Source: Oscheius tipulae
Lineage: Eukaryota; Nematoda; Chromadorea; Rhabditida; Rhabditidae
NCBI GenBank assembly: GCA_037178975.1
Contig: JASJZH010000006.1
Span: 11,209,178 to 11,273,177 of the forward strand
Length of the DNA: 64,000 nt
Direction of reading: 5' to 3'
The translations under genes were made by a program, and so were the position numbers. Within the stretch, counting starts at the first letter, position 1. The number at the start of each line of letters is the position of its first letter. Positions 41,803 through 52,676 of the stretch are shown here, piece after piece. Below the pieces are notes generated by a model. It was not told where the DNA came from. It did not search any database and saw nothing but the letters and a program-made list of their open reading frames with translations.

Positions 41803-42895
41803 ATGTTTTCAGATGCTGAATGTCTCCGGCAGAGGTCCTTCATTTTCAAGGTGCACGGCAGTATTTGTTACCAAGCGGGATCCGCAATTCCTCAGCCGAA
41901 TACGACTCCCGTCTACGGTCAACTGTTCTTTGTCGACGACTCGGTTGCAGCCATCCATCGGATCGCCCACCCAGCCAATTCCAACTGCGATGCCGATCTC
42001 ATGAGGGACCTGAGCTCCTTCATCCTGCAGAACCACGAGTATGCCAACTCATTCAAAATGTTGCACGAAGTCTATGCCGAGGAGGAAACTCGAGCTGCTT
42101 TGGAGAACAGACAGATGAACGAAGTCCAACTGACGAGACTGACAATGTTCCGGACCGTCGCCGCTACAATGCTCCTCGCAGAAGTAGCCCTGATATACGT
42201 TGGTCCCGAGGGAGAAGCTCCGGCCCCCAAAACATTCACCATTTTCTGTCGAAGCGATGCCGGTCTAAGACGCATTCCTCTGATCCACAAAACAAAATGT
42301 ATCCGCTGTATCCTACAAGGTGACTTTGGATATCACTACGGACGAACTCGATCCGTCACGAATGCCAATGGCCAAGTTGTGCAGAAGAAGCTATCTCTCA
42401 AGGACTACTACAACTACTATCTGTCTGTCCGTCGAGCCTTCAATCCTCTACATTTTGGTCAGCGATTGTTCCAACAGTTTGTGGTAGGATCTTTTTGCAA
42501 CACTGTGCAGGATCGTCTCAACTTTATCAAAACACACCAAGTTTGCATTTTCTTCTTTCCAAACAGTCCAAAATTTAGGCCGATCTGCGTTCTGAGTTCT
42601 ATACGGACTTGCGCGACTTTTTGGCAGATGGAACTGATGGTGCATGCGGATCGCGAGTGCTTCTCCCAGCCACGTTCACCTCTTCTCCACGGTACCTGCT
42701 GGCCTGCTATCAAGACGCAATGGTTCTGACGAGTCGGTTAGGGAAGCCCGACATTTTCCTGACATTCACTTCAAATCCCAAGTGGAAAGAGATAACAGAT
42801 AATCTGGCTCCTGGACAGACGGCGACCGAACGACCCGACAGTGGCCAGAGTTTTCCGGCTGAAGCTGAAAGAACTCAAGAAGGATGTCATTGACC
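41803..42895 (+). pseudogene. Helitron B Rep N-terminal half
   Basis: The frame reads TTPVYGQLFFVDDSVAAIHR and NHEYANSFKMLHEVYAEEE, then LKDYYNYYLSVRRAFNPLHF and, after an intron, LLPATFTSSPRYLLACYQ and FLTFTSNPKW. A frameshift near 42835 disrupts the next segment, where the order should lead into the HUH box. Confidence 0.6.
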
Positions 42896-42931
42896 GAGGA
42901 CTGTTTGGACGAGTTGCCGCTTTCACTTATA

Positions 42932-44183
42932 CAGGGTGACGCATAATTACGAATACACGATGCGCGGGCGCGTTTTTACTTTTTTTGAAATAGAGTCTTC
43001 TCCATTTGTGGTTTTTAAAAGTTTCTTTATTTATTTGAATGATATTCTTCCGCCTTATGTCATCACATGTGCAATTTTGAGAATGACAAAGTCCTCTGTC
43101 CATTGCGAGTCAATTGTCAAGTTCCACAAGGAAGGTCGTTCGGCGCGGGAGATCCAGAAACATCTGAATTGCCCAAGAAACCTTGTATATACCACCATCC
43201 GAAGGTTCAAGGAGCCGCTTCTGATCGTTCTGGACGAGGAAGGCGTCATTCTATCGTCACCCCAGCAAATGTCAAGTTAGTTCGTGGCCGCCTTCGTCAC
43301 AACCCGGCGCGCTCCATCCGAGGTCTTTCTCGAAACTTGGGAATTTCGCTGAGGTCAATGCAAAGAATTGTCAAGGACAAGCTTAAACTCAAAGCTTACA
43401 AGAAAAACAAAGCCCATATCCTTACGGATGCCATGAAACAGCAGCGGAAAGACAGATGCAAGGAATTGTTGCGTAGATGCCGTCAAGATGCTTATCTTTC
43501 AATTCTTTTCACGGACGAGAAGGTTTTCACGGTAGAGCAAGTTCTCAACAAGCAAAACGATCGAATCTACGCAAAATCAAGACCTCATACCGTCATTAGC
43601 CGTAAATCACATCCTCAATCCGTCATGGTTTTCGCAGAAAATCACAAGCAACGGAAAAACGCCACTCATTTTCGTGCCACAAGGTGTAAAAGTGAACAGT
43701 GCCAACTATCTTGACCTTCTTCGTACCGAAGTTTTGCCGTGGGCTCAAACACACTTTCAAAACAAGCCGTGGACATATCAACAGGACTCGGCCCCCGCTC
43801 ACAAAGCTCGTATTGTTCAAGACTTCTGTCGCCAGAACTTCCTAGGATTCATCTCAGCTCAAGAGTGGCCCTCCAATTCTCCTGATCTCAATCCACTTGA
43901 CTACAGCGTCTGGTCAGTCTTGGAAGCCAAAGCCTGCTCAAAGCCCCATTCAACGTTTCAATCGCTGAAAGACGCCCTCCAAGAAGCTTGGGATGAGCTC
44001 GACGGACAGTACCTGCGCTCCTCAAGGCTTGCCTGGATGCTGATGGAGGATATATTGAAATTTGATGCTGAATATTATTTCTAGATGTTCAATGAATATA
44101 CTTGTTGTTGTCCAGAGTCAAATAATGATCCGAGTCGCTTGCCATGACCTCTTTTCCTGTATCCGTAATTATGCGTCACCCTG
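42932..44183 (+). mobile_element. Tc1/mariner DD37D element 1
   Basis: TIRs begin CAGGGTGACGCATAATTACG; TA duplications at 42930-42931 and 44184-44185. Removing it restores the Helitron frame across the HUH region. The internal transposase has D(34-38)D-type motifs. Confidence 0.85.
43081..44084 (+). pseudogene. DD37D mariner transposase, two frameshifts
   Basis: HTH start VKFHKEGRSAREIQKHLNCP; then, in a second frame, RSIRGLSRNLGISLRSMQRI and the first Asp in LFTDEKVFT; then, in a third frame, the second Asp in QQDSAPAH and the third in SNSPDLNPLDYSVW, 37 residues apart, which indicates the maT/DD37D group. Shifts lie near 43215 and 43640. Ends at TAG 44082-44084. Confidence 0.75.
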
Positions 44184-44694
44184 TACAGTGGAGTTTCAGA
44201 AACGGGGCCTTCCACACGTTCACATGCTCATTTCTCTGGACGCTGCCGACAAGCCGAGAACGGCTGATGATGTTGACCGACTGATCCGAGCGGAACTACC
44301 CGACGCTTAGGCTTAGGCTCCCCCTCCGACGACCACCGCGCCAGATGACCAGCTTCTTTACAACCGGGTCTCGACTCACATGTTGCATCGTGACTGCGGA
44401 GTTGGATCCCCATGCTGGAACGGAGACGCCTGCTCGAAGAAGTTCCCCCAAACCATTTCAAAATGTGATCGACATGGATGTGAACAGCTATCCGAACTAC
44501 AAGAGGCCAAACAACGGAATCAGAGCAAGAGTTGGAACAGGAGTCCGGACCAAAGTTTGTTTCTCCCTTTTGACGCACAAATTCAGGACTACGGAAACCA
44601 ATGGGTCCTGCCTTACAATCCATTCCTGCTGTTGAAGTACAACGCACAGGGGAATGTAGAGATCTGCTCCGTGATCCAGGCGGTCAAATACTTA
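44184..44694 (+). pseudogene. Helitron B Rep middle part
   Basis: Begins with TVEFQKRGLPHVHMLISL containing the HUH box (HVH), then LPDA interrupted by a TTAGGC repeat with stop codons (44307-44318), then STHMLHRDCGVGSPCW in a new frame and EICSVIQAVKYLY up to the second mariner. Confidence 0.6.
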
Positions 44695-44696
44695 TA

Positions 44697-45966
44697 CAGG
44701 GTGGCCGATAAGTAATGGCGCGGGGTTTTGTGATTTAATTGCAGGAAAGTTTCACGTTTTTTCTGTTATTTTGTGTATTTATATATTCTGTTCCCTATAA
44801 TGTATCATTCCACTGATTTGCAGAACACATGAAGCCGTGTCATCACCGAGAAGCCATCGCTCGCCTCGCCCAAAATGGAGAAAAACCTTCCTCCATCTTG
44901 CGTCGAATGAAGATTCCTCTCCGGACGGTACAGCGGATCGTGAAGCAGTGGAAGTCGACTGGAAACGTCACCCCGAAGACATCTTCTGGTCGTCCCCCGC
45001 TCTGTAAACACGAGAAGAGTTCGGGGAATCATCAAAAAAGGATCACCAGAAATGATCCAGTCAGCATGAACTCGATTACGAAGGACGTCAATATCGCACG
45101 ATCCACTGTTCAATCGATCGTCAAAACATCCCTGGGACTTCAAAGCTATCGAGTTTTCAAAGGTCAGCACCTATGCGATGATGTGAAGCTCAAGAGACTG
45201 ACAAGAAGCAAGGAGATGCTCAAAATGTTGAAAGTGCGGCGCATCCATGACATCCTCTGGACTGATGAGAAAATTTTCACTGTTGAAAATGCTCATAACT
45301 CTCAAAATAATCGTCAATTGATGAGTCCGATGCTGAAGAACTCCCGAAAGCGCAGAATTGCCACGAAAACCCTTTTTCCGAAAGGAGTTATGGTCTGGGG
45401 AGGAATCTCGGCGACTGGCAAGACTCAACTCGTATTCATTGAGCAAAACGTCAAAATCAACGCTCACGTCTATCAAGAAAAGGTCCTGAAGACTGCTGTT
45501 ATGTCCTGGAAAAAGGAAAACAAGAAGATGATCTTTCAACAAGATTGGGCTCCAGCTCATGGTGCGAAGACGACGACGGCCTATCTGCAGCAGCATTGTC
45601 CCGGTTTCCTCACCAAGGAGCAATGGCGTTCCAACAGTCCAGACCTCAATCCCCTCGACTTTTCCGTATGAGGTTACATGGAAGACCAACTGAAGAACCG
45701 AAAAATCACTAATTTGGATCATCTGCGACGTGAACTCATCGAGATCTGAGACAATATGGACACCGACTACATGCGCCGCACCGTCGATTCCGTCATCCCA
45801 CGCCTGAAGACCTGTGTCAAAGCTGAAGGAGGACACTTCGAGCAGTTCCTATAGATCTTCAATCGGGCCGTGTTTATGCTTAGTTGCTTCAATAAAAATG
45901 AAAAAAATGCATATTCTTGAGAAATGAACGTGTTTTTAAGCGCGCCAATACTTATCGGCCACCCTG
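44697..45966 (+). mobile_element. Tc1/mariner DD37D element 2
   Basis: TIRs begin CAGGGTGGCCGATAAGTA (inverse TACTTATCGGCCACCCTG at the right); TA duplications at 44695-44696 and 45967-45968. Excision in silico rejoins the Helitron tyrosine region as KYLYKYVYKG. The family differs from element 1. Confidence 0.85.
44829..45854 (+). pseudogene. DD37D transposase with two in-frame TGA codons
   Basis: One frame of 342 codons from ATG 44829 to TAG 45852-45854. N-terminal HTHs (REAIARLAQNGEKPSSILRR and DVNIARSTVQSIVK), first Asp in ILWTDEKIFT, second in QQDWAPAHGAK, third in SNSPDLNPLDFSV at spacing 37. The only breaks are TGA at 45669-45671, directly after DFSV where family members have Trp, and TGA at 45747-45749, before DNMDTDYM. 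No frameshift was seen. Confidence 0.8.
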
Positions 45967-46833
45967 TATAAGTATGTGTATAAAGGAAATGATCGGGCCC
46001 GCCTGCGTCTGCGTCAGCAGCAACGCGATCTTAATCGAGGACTTATTGACGAAGTTGAAGAGTTCCTTGATGCCCGTTACCTCTGTTCACCTGAAGCCTA
46101 CCATCGGCTATTTGCTTTCGACCTACACGGAAAGTCGAACGCAGTGATCGATTTGGCGGTCCACGAGGAGAGCCGACAGTTTGTCGTTTTTCAGCCTGGA
46201 AACGAGCAAGCTGCCGCCGATCGGAATAGGACTACAACTCTTTTGGCATTCTTCACATTCAACAAAGAGGCACGGGATCTTGGAAGACTTCACGAATTGG
46301 GACCAGTTGACCCTAGGACCGTCCTCTATTACAAGTACCCCGAACATTTCACATTCGTGAAGGTAACTTTCTTTCAAACTTTGATCCAACTCCTGTTTCC
46401 AGTCATCAGGAAAGTGGAAGAAGAAAGCCGCTCACAGCAACAACATTGGCCGCGTCTACGCTGTCACTCCGAAGCAGCGTCAGCCCTATTGCACTCGCCT
46501 CCTCCTTCACCATTGTGTCGGTGCCAAGAGTTATGCTGAGCTCTTCACAGTCCATGGAATCGCCCATCCCAACGCATACGAGGCTGCCGTTGCTCTTGGC
46601 CTCATTCACACGGCCAATCACTTCCACCAAGCTATGACCGACGCATATGCTTTCCGATGCGTCTTCGTCACACTTCTGGCATTTGACGAGCCGCAAAATG
46701 TTCCAGCTGTTTGGGAGGATTGGAAGGTTAGGATGTCTGACGATGTCGTCCATCGTGGCCGGTCTCAAGCCGATGCTGAAGCTCTGAGCTTAGGCTTAGG
46801 CATCGCCCCCTCCATGTGTTTTTCAGACTCTTG
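45967..46833 (+). CDS. Helitron B Rep C-terminal and post-Rep region
   Basis: Continues with YVYKGNDRARLRLRQQQRDL and EEFLDARYLCSPEAYHRLFA. After an intron near 46365-46400 the frame gives GRVYAVTPKQRQPYCTRLLL, the segment between Rep and helicase that Helitron A lacks, up to WEDWKVRMSDD. A (TTAGGC)2 run at 46790-46801 follows, then a stop; no helicase motif appears after it. Confidence 0.6.
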
Positions 46834-47329
46834 ATGCCCCGTTTTTTTTTTTTGGAAAATCCTGCCTTCTATTACTTCTTCACATTGTCTTCTGGTCTGT
46901 TTCTCTTTCTGTTCCACGCTCTTTTCCATCAGTCAACAGGATGTTCATCCGTCTTCATTCTCCACATTTTCGAGTATTGTTACCCAGTATATTTTGTTCT
47001 CTGATTATCTTTGAGTTACGTGCATAATAAATATTGTTTCTTGCAACTTTTAACTGAAATGCGCGGTAGCGGCGAAGACGCCGAAGGCGGTTGGTTGCTC
47101 TCTAAAGTTACACAAGTTCAGTTTTCGAAAATACTTCAGAATGTTCTATTGCAAACTGCAATTAGAGAGTTCCGAACAGAACTCGCAATTAGAAGTATTT
47201 GATTCGCTTCAGTGACAGAAATAGTCGCCACTTGCTCGCCTCTGTTCACCGATGTCTACCGGCCTTCTGTTCTTGTTTCTCCGTCTGGTTCGACTGTCAA
47301 TCTGGTACTTGTCGTGGCCGACGAACTGG

Positions 47330-47645
47330 AAAGAGAGACATGAGACAGGGAGACAAAGAGAAATAGCCAGAGCAATCGCTACCGATCCGAAGAATGTTCT
47401 CGACGAGGCAACGTCTGCCTTGGAGCCGAAAAGTGAAAGTTCAGATAGATACGCTCTTTCTCATAGTATTACTAACAGGCGGCTTTGAACAGGGCAACAA
47501 AAAATCGAACAGCTGCCATCATTGATCACCGACTGAGCAGCCACTCTGAAAGATTTGTGTTCTTTGTGAACAGAATCTATATTCTGGACAATGGAGCTGT
47601 GGTGGAAGAAAAAGAAAAGTATAAAAATTACCCCAAACTACCTAT
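47330..47645 (+). pseudogene. P-glycoprotein (ABC transporter) C-terminal fragment
   Basis: Reads [14 protein letters not shown], the Walker B region [15 protein letters not shown] (one Leu missing from [10 protein letters not shown]), then, after a break, RTAAIIDHRLSSHSERF and IYILDNGAVVEEKEK. These are the signature-to-D-loop and H-loop parts of a P-gp nucleotide-binding domain. It begins just left of the inverted duplication, and its copy is at 62347-62060. Confidence 0.65.
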
Positions 47646-48008
47646 AATATTCCCATAATGTAAGACTGAGTAAAGAGAGAGAGAGAGTCAGGGCGCGCTA
47701 ACTGTCTATAACTTCTTAGGACCCTATAGTGATTTTTATACATACCAATCTACACTATTTTTCTTGGAGATTAAGAAGCGAATGTTCTTAATCATCCAGC
47801 TCCACTGTTTTGAGCCCGCTGCGTCAAAAGCGAAAGGCGTTTCAGCCCGCCGCAGCGCGTCCTCTGCGTGTCTGTCTGCCGTCGGCTCTAGTCTCCACCA
47901 TTCTCTCTCCACATCCGTCCCGACGGATAGACATGGTGAACGACTCAGCTTTATCGCTTCTCGGCCTTATGGCTAAGATCAAAGTGTAGTAATCGTTCTT
48001 ATCGAATT
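47363..48008 (+). repeat. Inverted duplication, left arm
   Basis: About 646 bp matching 62347-61701 on the other strand with no difference noticed in the parts compared directly (both arms encode the same 70-residue ORF). It contains the P-gp relic, the upstream region of U2 and the first 56 nt of U2. Similarity stops sharply after atcgaatt. Confidence 0.85.
47953..48008 (+). pseudogene. U2 snRNA, truncated 5' copy
   Basis: ATCGCTTCTCGGCCTTATGG and the following branch-site-recognition region are identical to the complete gene at 61756, but the sequence departs after position 56, before stem IIb and the Sm site. Not functional as U2, though the promoter region was copied. Confidence 0.85.
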
Positions 48009-49460
48009 GCTCGGAAATCTGGCGCCCAAATGATGCAGACACAGCCTAAACCAATAGCAGATACGATAAATTATACTAGGGAAGGGCTCACAAGGAATCC
48101 ATGTTAGGTCACAGAGGAGTTTTTCATCGATCAAGGTGTCCTTCAATAGCCCTTTGGATTAAAAAAATGTCTCGGGCCAGCAAACACGAAGCGAAGGGCG
48201 ACAAACGGCAGTTTAAGACCTAACAGGGAGATTTTTTAGGGGGAAGCTATCGGATTCAGCAACGAGAGGAAGAGACAAAACATCAAGAAAGAATGGTTGG
48301 ACTAAAGAAAAGTAGAATCAGAAAGATTGGACAAAGAGACAGAGAGCGAAAGACAGAGAGAGGGGAGACAAAGTAACAGAGGCGTTGGGCCAGCTACTTT
48401 GAGGAGGGATACGAAAATAAGGAAATCAAGCCAACGACTGGCAGTGAGAGTATAATTGAATGATTGATTGAGTCAACTGTAGGCCCAAAGAAAAAAAAAG
48501 GACAAGTAGAATCTTGCAAGAGAAATATATGAGAGTCGACTGGACGATCGGATGGTCATTAGTAGTTTGGAGGTCACTCGTAGTAAGTTGTCCGTAGCTT
48601 TAATGCGTCACGATTAAAGGGTCTTAGTTCTTGAGAGCATTGTTGTTGCTGCTGGGAAAATTAAAAGTAGAAGCCGAATGGGTGGGGTCATAGGGCGAGT
48701 CGGCTTGAAACTAGTGTTGTGCTCAAACCTGTCTAGAATACTAGTAAATCAAAGGAAGTGTGATCAAGGGGAACGGAGACAAGGATAGATTGACACAAGA
48801 CGCTTAGGAAGAGTGGAAGGTGGGAAGAGGGACAGAGAACAGGAAGACATTGGGCAATTCGAAGAGGGAGTGTAACAGGGATAGCGAATGCAACAGGCTA
48901 AGGAAAGCTCGGAAAGCAACAGAACACACAAAGTCCGGACAGAAAAGTTCGCATCAGCGATTCTAACTGCTAGCCAGAAAAGATCACAGAGTTTGCTACA
49001 GTAGTAGAGACTTCTTCTGCCGATTCTCGAGCAAACTGTCTTCCTTCACACGCGGACATGTCACAACGGCAGACAGTATCTGAAACTCAGATATTGATAG
49101 GAATCGGTGATTATAACTTGCTGCTCATGGTAGGTCTACCCGGACCACAAGGTATGACGTATTACCTGCTTCAAACTCTTTCCTGATTCTCTTATTCGAA
49201 GCCTTCATTGTTCGTGGACTCAGACGAGAGCGACAGATCTCCGCAACTTCCTGTAGCTTGTTGGTACCGACTGCCCGGCCGCAAACAACAAATTGGTGGG
49301 AACACTACATGTTCTGGTTAAGGTGGATCTACCCGAACTATAAATTGGAAAAGGGTAATTCTACCTACCTCAAAATCAAATTTGCAGAATGGATCGACTT
49401 GATTTCTCTTGTGTAAAGACTTCCTTCTTGTTCCGGGCCGAATGAGACGTTCTCTCTAGT
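48009..49460. other. Non-coding, purine-rich
   Basis: Long stretches rich in GA (for example 48290-48380, agagacagagagcgaaagac). Short ORFs only. A phrase close to gtggatctaccc recurs near 49133, 49322 and 49532. No gene supported. Confidence 0.45.
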
Positions 49461-50340
49461 CTTGTATGCTGACTCTCTCTCTCTTATTTCTGCATTTGGC
49501 AGAAACGTTGCCTGAAAAGACACGAACTGCTACCGGTAGATCTACCCAAGTCACCGAAGGTCTCCTCGTCCAGTCACTTGAGCAGCTGGTCGTATTGTCT
49601 CGACGGATTTCGGGCGTGTTGCCCTCCTTGTGGTCGGGATCTACGAGGCAACGATAAAAATTCCGTCTACACGGATCGACGGGATGTCTACTATTGGAAC
49701 GGCTACACAACTTCCGGACAACGTAATTGGCTCGGTGCTGATGATTTTCTTTTGGTGCTGATTACCAGGAAATTATCGCCATTTTTGACTCAAGCCCACT
49801 TTCTTTGATGATTTCATCACCCAAAATGACACATGCATAAAAAGATCAATACTTCCGCGATTGTAGAACAGCATCCTGAAGTTCTCGGAACTCCTGGCGC
49901 ATTTCCTGGAAAATGGGAAGGTTACAGTCGTTTAGGTGGGAGAGGGAACCTTTTGAAAATGTTCGTTGTGGGACCCTTTGACACAGAACGCATTGAATAC
50001 TTATCCAAGCAGCCAGTAACTAATGGTATTCTCTTTATTGTTCGTCTTATCCTTAGAGATTGAAGCCAGCCGGCTATAGTCTGTCCGTCCTAAAAGTTGA
50101 AAACGCAGTCTTATAGATTTGTTTAGATTTCACAACGTAATATCACGTTCTGTGACATCTTTACAACAGCTCTTAATAGCACTTCTGTCCTGTACCCTGC
50201 CAGTCTGTCCTTGTCCAACCCTAGCAATGTCAATCTCTTTCCTCATAAGTATTCTTGCCACCCGTCTCTGTCAAATCCATAGACTGTTCAAGAAGAACGA
50301 ATCAAATTTAAAATTCCAGCGTACGAATTCATTCGGCTGT
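49461..50340. other. Mostly non-coding
   Basis: An open stretch at 49833-50020 (VEQHPEVLGTPGAFPGKWEG ... FVVGPFDTERIEYL) reads protein-like but lacks a start context, splice partners or a recognised family. Confidence 0.3.
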
Positions 50341-50348
50341 ATATCCAA

Positions 50349-50569
50349 TATACTTGGGCGTTGAGCCAAAAAATTCGGCTCGAGTCGAGCCGAGCCGGGT
50401 TTTCTCTCGGGTCGAGCCGAGTCGAGTCGAGCCGGGTTTTTTTCCCGGGTCGAGTCGAGCCAGGTTTTCTTCCGGGTCGAGTCGAGCCGGGTATTTTCCC
50501 ATGTCGAGTCGAGTCGAGCCGGCTCGAGGTCAAAATCCGGCTCGGCTCGAGCCGAGTTGCCCAAGTATA
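50349..50569. mobile_element. Short TIR element filled with a GAGTCGAGCC minisatellite
   Basis: Ends TATACTTGGGC / GCCCAAGTATA with an 8-bp duplication ATATCCAA (50341-50348, 50570-50577), which fits hAT-type MITEs. The interior is an irregular tandem array of a unit of about 30 bp (gggtcgagtcgagccgggtttt), so the whole can fold into a long hairpin. Confidence 0.75.
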
Positions 50570-50943
50570 ATATCCAACACTCGGATGCTGTTGCATGTAC
50601 GCAGCCAAATGCCCATAATAAAATAACCTGCGTATTTTCCGCGCCGTTCAAGTCGCTGTCTCTTTTTTCTGAACAGATTATACCATGTCACGGAAAAATA
50701 GCGTAGTGACTTGAGATCTCTGAATACTGGCTTGTAACGTACGAGCTTGTGAATTGTCATCTATGTCATTTACAGGCTACGGCTTGTCAATTTTGCTTCA
50801 TGGCCACGTTCACCACAACACACCATGTGCAAAGTTCGATCTTTTTCTGGGTATTCCATGCTAACATGGGTCCTACAACGAACACTTTCTACTGCATAAA
50901 AAGCACACCTACCAACTTTCTTCTCTTCTCATGTTGCCTTCTC

Positions 50944-51687
50944 CTATCTCAAGGACGAATCCTCCTCCTCCTCATCCGACTGCTCGTCATCGCCGTGACT
51001 GTGCCTCCTCCTACGCATGACCTGCATTTGCTGTCTGCACAGTATAGTGCTATTTTTCACGTCGTAGGGGGAAAACTAACCGCGAGTACGCGTCTGTGCT
51101 CCCTATTACGCTCTTCCATCACGTCGGGAGGCTGCGAATTGTCCGGACGCATAATCAGCTCCACCTCGGCGTCCGGATCCGGCACATCGGCTGCTCGCTC
51201 GGGACCACGAGGCGGAATGATCGGACCTTCTCCGTCGTCGCTCTGAAAAATGAAAGAATTGAACAAGATGAATTTGTAATTTTAATAGCAAGGGAATTCC
51301 AAAGCTCACGCTAGATCCATCATCAGCCGGTCCAGCTTCTTCCTCCTCTTGCTCGTCCTCATCGCTCTCCATACCTTTGTCTCTGAATGCGGGATGTATG
51401 TTGACCTCGTCTGCTCCCAGAAAGTCGGCATGTTTTTCTTGGAGTCTGACCAGGGCGGTCAATCGAAGCTTGGTCAACTCGTCCACATTCTCCTCGTCAT
51501 CTTGGGGAAGACGCTGTCGACGCTGAATAGCCTGGGCCGGATTGCGGAGACGGACGAACCTGTCCAGGGGAGGCGGAGGGGGAACAATCTGCTTGTTCTC
51601 ATTTTTGTCCTCGTCTTCCTCATCTTTCAGATCGTAGACCTGAACGCGCGAATTGTCCTCCTCGAGACGACGGACCTCGATAAAATC
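50944..51687 (-). CDS. Acidic, probably nuclear protein of unknown family
   Basis: The upstream exon (from about 51687) reads VRRLEEDNSRVQVYDLKDEE, a Pro run (PPPPPLDRFVRLRNPAQAIQ), then ELTKLRLTALVRLQEKHADF and an acidic stretch (SDEDEQEEEE). A short intron (about 51310-51243) precedes DDGEGPIIPPRGPERAADV and MRPDNSQPPDVMEERNREHR. The last exon adds QMQVMRRRRHSHGDDEQSDE and ends DSSLR-TAG at 50944-50946. Alternating basic and acidic tracts suit a chromatin or RNA-processing factor. The N-terminal exon was not identified: an in-frame stop lies just above the first acceptor. Confidence 0.5.
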
Positions 51688-51825
51688 TTATATTGAGCTC
51701 ATGGTCATGTCCGTGTGTGATGTCTGTCAGTTTGTCACTTTGTCAATCAAGCATAAACCCACAAATGATTTTGGCCTCTTCCGCCAGCTACAACTGCAAA
51801 CTGCACATGGGCAAAATCGCGGACG

Positions 51826-51975
51826 GGGACGCAAATGCAGCTCAAAATCTGGAAACGGGAAAAGCTCCAGAGGACAGCAGACAGCTGTGAATCTGGGAAA
51901 CACCATCGATGCTCTTTCGAATGGCACCTACCATGTTTCGATATCCCGCGGCCAACTAAAACCCTTCTCTAGTTA
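51826..51975 (+). mobile_element. Right-arm fragment of the long-TIR element
   Basis: Matches 38070-38229 (aaaatctggaaacgggaaaa ... ggccaactaaaa) with a gap and some substitutions; ends CTCTAGTTA. Confidence 0.7.
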
Positions 51976-51989
51976 GGCGGATTGTTTTC

Positions 51990-52524
51990 CTAGCCCTTCT
52001 TGCGGATGGCCTAAGCCAAAGGTGCAGGCCAGCAGTCTTTGGGCGAGGAAGGGCTTCTCGCCGGTACGACGATCATTCCGTTCACAGGGCGGATCAAACG
52101 ACCGCTGATCTCGAGAAGACGGACAGGCGGTCGATCTGCTACATCCTGGTGACGGCTGCACTACAATAGATGCGATCGTAGCGAGGCAGATCGGCCGAGA
52201 TCTTCTGCGCGAGTCCATTGCCGTAGACGAACCTGAGCTAACAACCGTATATTCCAGGTTCAAGGCTTGTTTTGGAGATTCAGTATATTGTAAAGCTGAA
52301 CGGTGCCACCTCGTCTCGGCTCGACGTTCCACGCTGTATTTGACGAGATTCTCGTGAAACCCGATGTCGTGGTTCACGCCTTCACTTCCTAAACTTTCCC
52401 GCATTTTCGGAATATCCAAAAAGGCTACCGATAAGAAATCCGAGTCGTGTTGAGCTATCCGAATCCAATATTGAGAAGGCTGTGACCACGAAGAAGCTGA
52501 TTTTTGCAGAACGGTCGCGTACAT
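51990..52524 (-). pseudogene. Possible Tudor-like gene remnant
   Basis: Minus-strand frames read SQPSQYWIRIAQHDSDFLSV, then FHENLVKYSVERRAETRWHR, and in a shifted frame GLAQKISADLPRYDRIYC. The SPSQFWVR-like opening and the later W/R-rich piece resemble extended Tudor domains of germline RNP proteins, but the frame changes are not explained by clear introns. Call is tentative. Confidence 0.25.
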
Positions 52525-52676
52525 TCCCCGAGAGGAAATGTGCAGCAGGCCGGACTGTCAGTCGTCTATTTCGGCTTCGGCTATCTTAGTTTTGCCATTT
52601 TTCGGAGGAGAAAAGACTCTGATACCTTGAAAAACTCTTTATAGACCTCGATGACATGTTTTGATGGGAAGAATTA

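Larger units (their letters stand above)
40683..47105 (+). mobile_element. Helitron B (helicase deleted), split by two mariners
   Basis: Same family as Helitron A, opposite orientation. The N-terminal basic exon, charged region, zinc site, Rep and the post-Rep region are present; the PIF1 helicase is absent. The 3' end may lie near 47105 after a GC-rich hairpin stretch (tagcggcgaagacgccgaag) and CTCTCTAA, comparable with the terminus of Helitron A. Mariners at 42932-44183 and 44697-45966 interrupt Rep. Confidence 0.7.

Noticed and set aside
44820-45170. Minus-strand ORFs opposite mariner 2
   Set aside because: The plus strand has the complete HTH-DD37D transposase; the minus frames have no motif.
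47764-47976. 70-residue ORF present in both arms of the inverted duplication
   Set aside because: Identity reflects the DNA duplication; the ORF overlaps the U2 upstream region and the U2 5' end.
50361-50626. Long ORFs on both strands with repeating SRVESSR or DSTR residues
   Set aside because: They come from the GAGTCGAGCC minisatellite, which is open in several frames.
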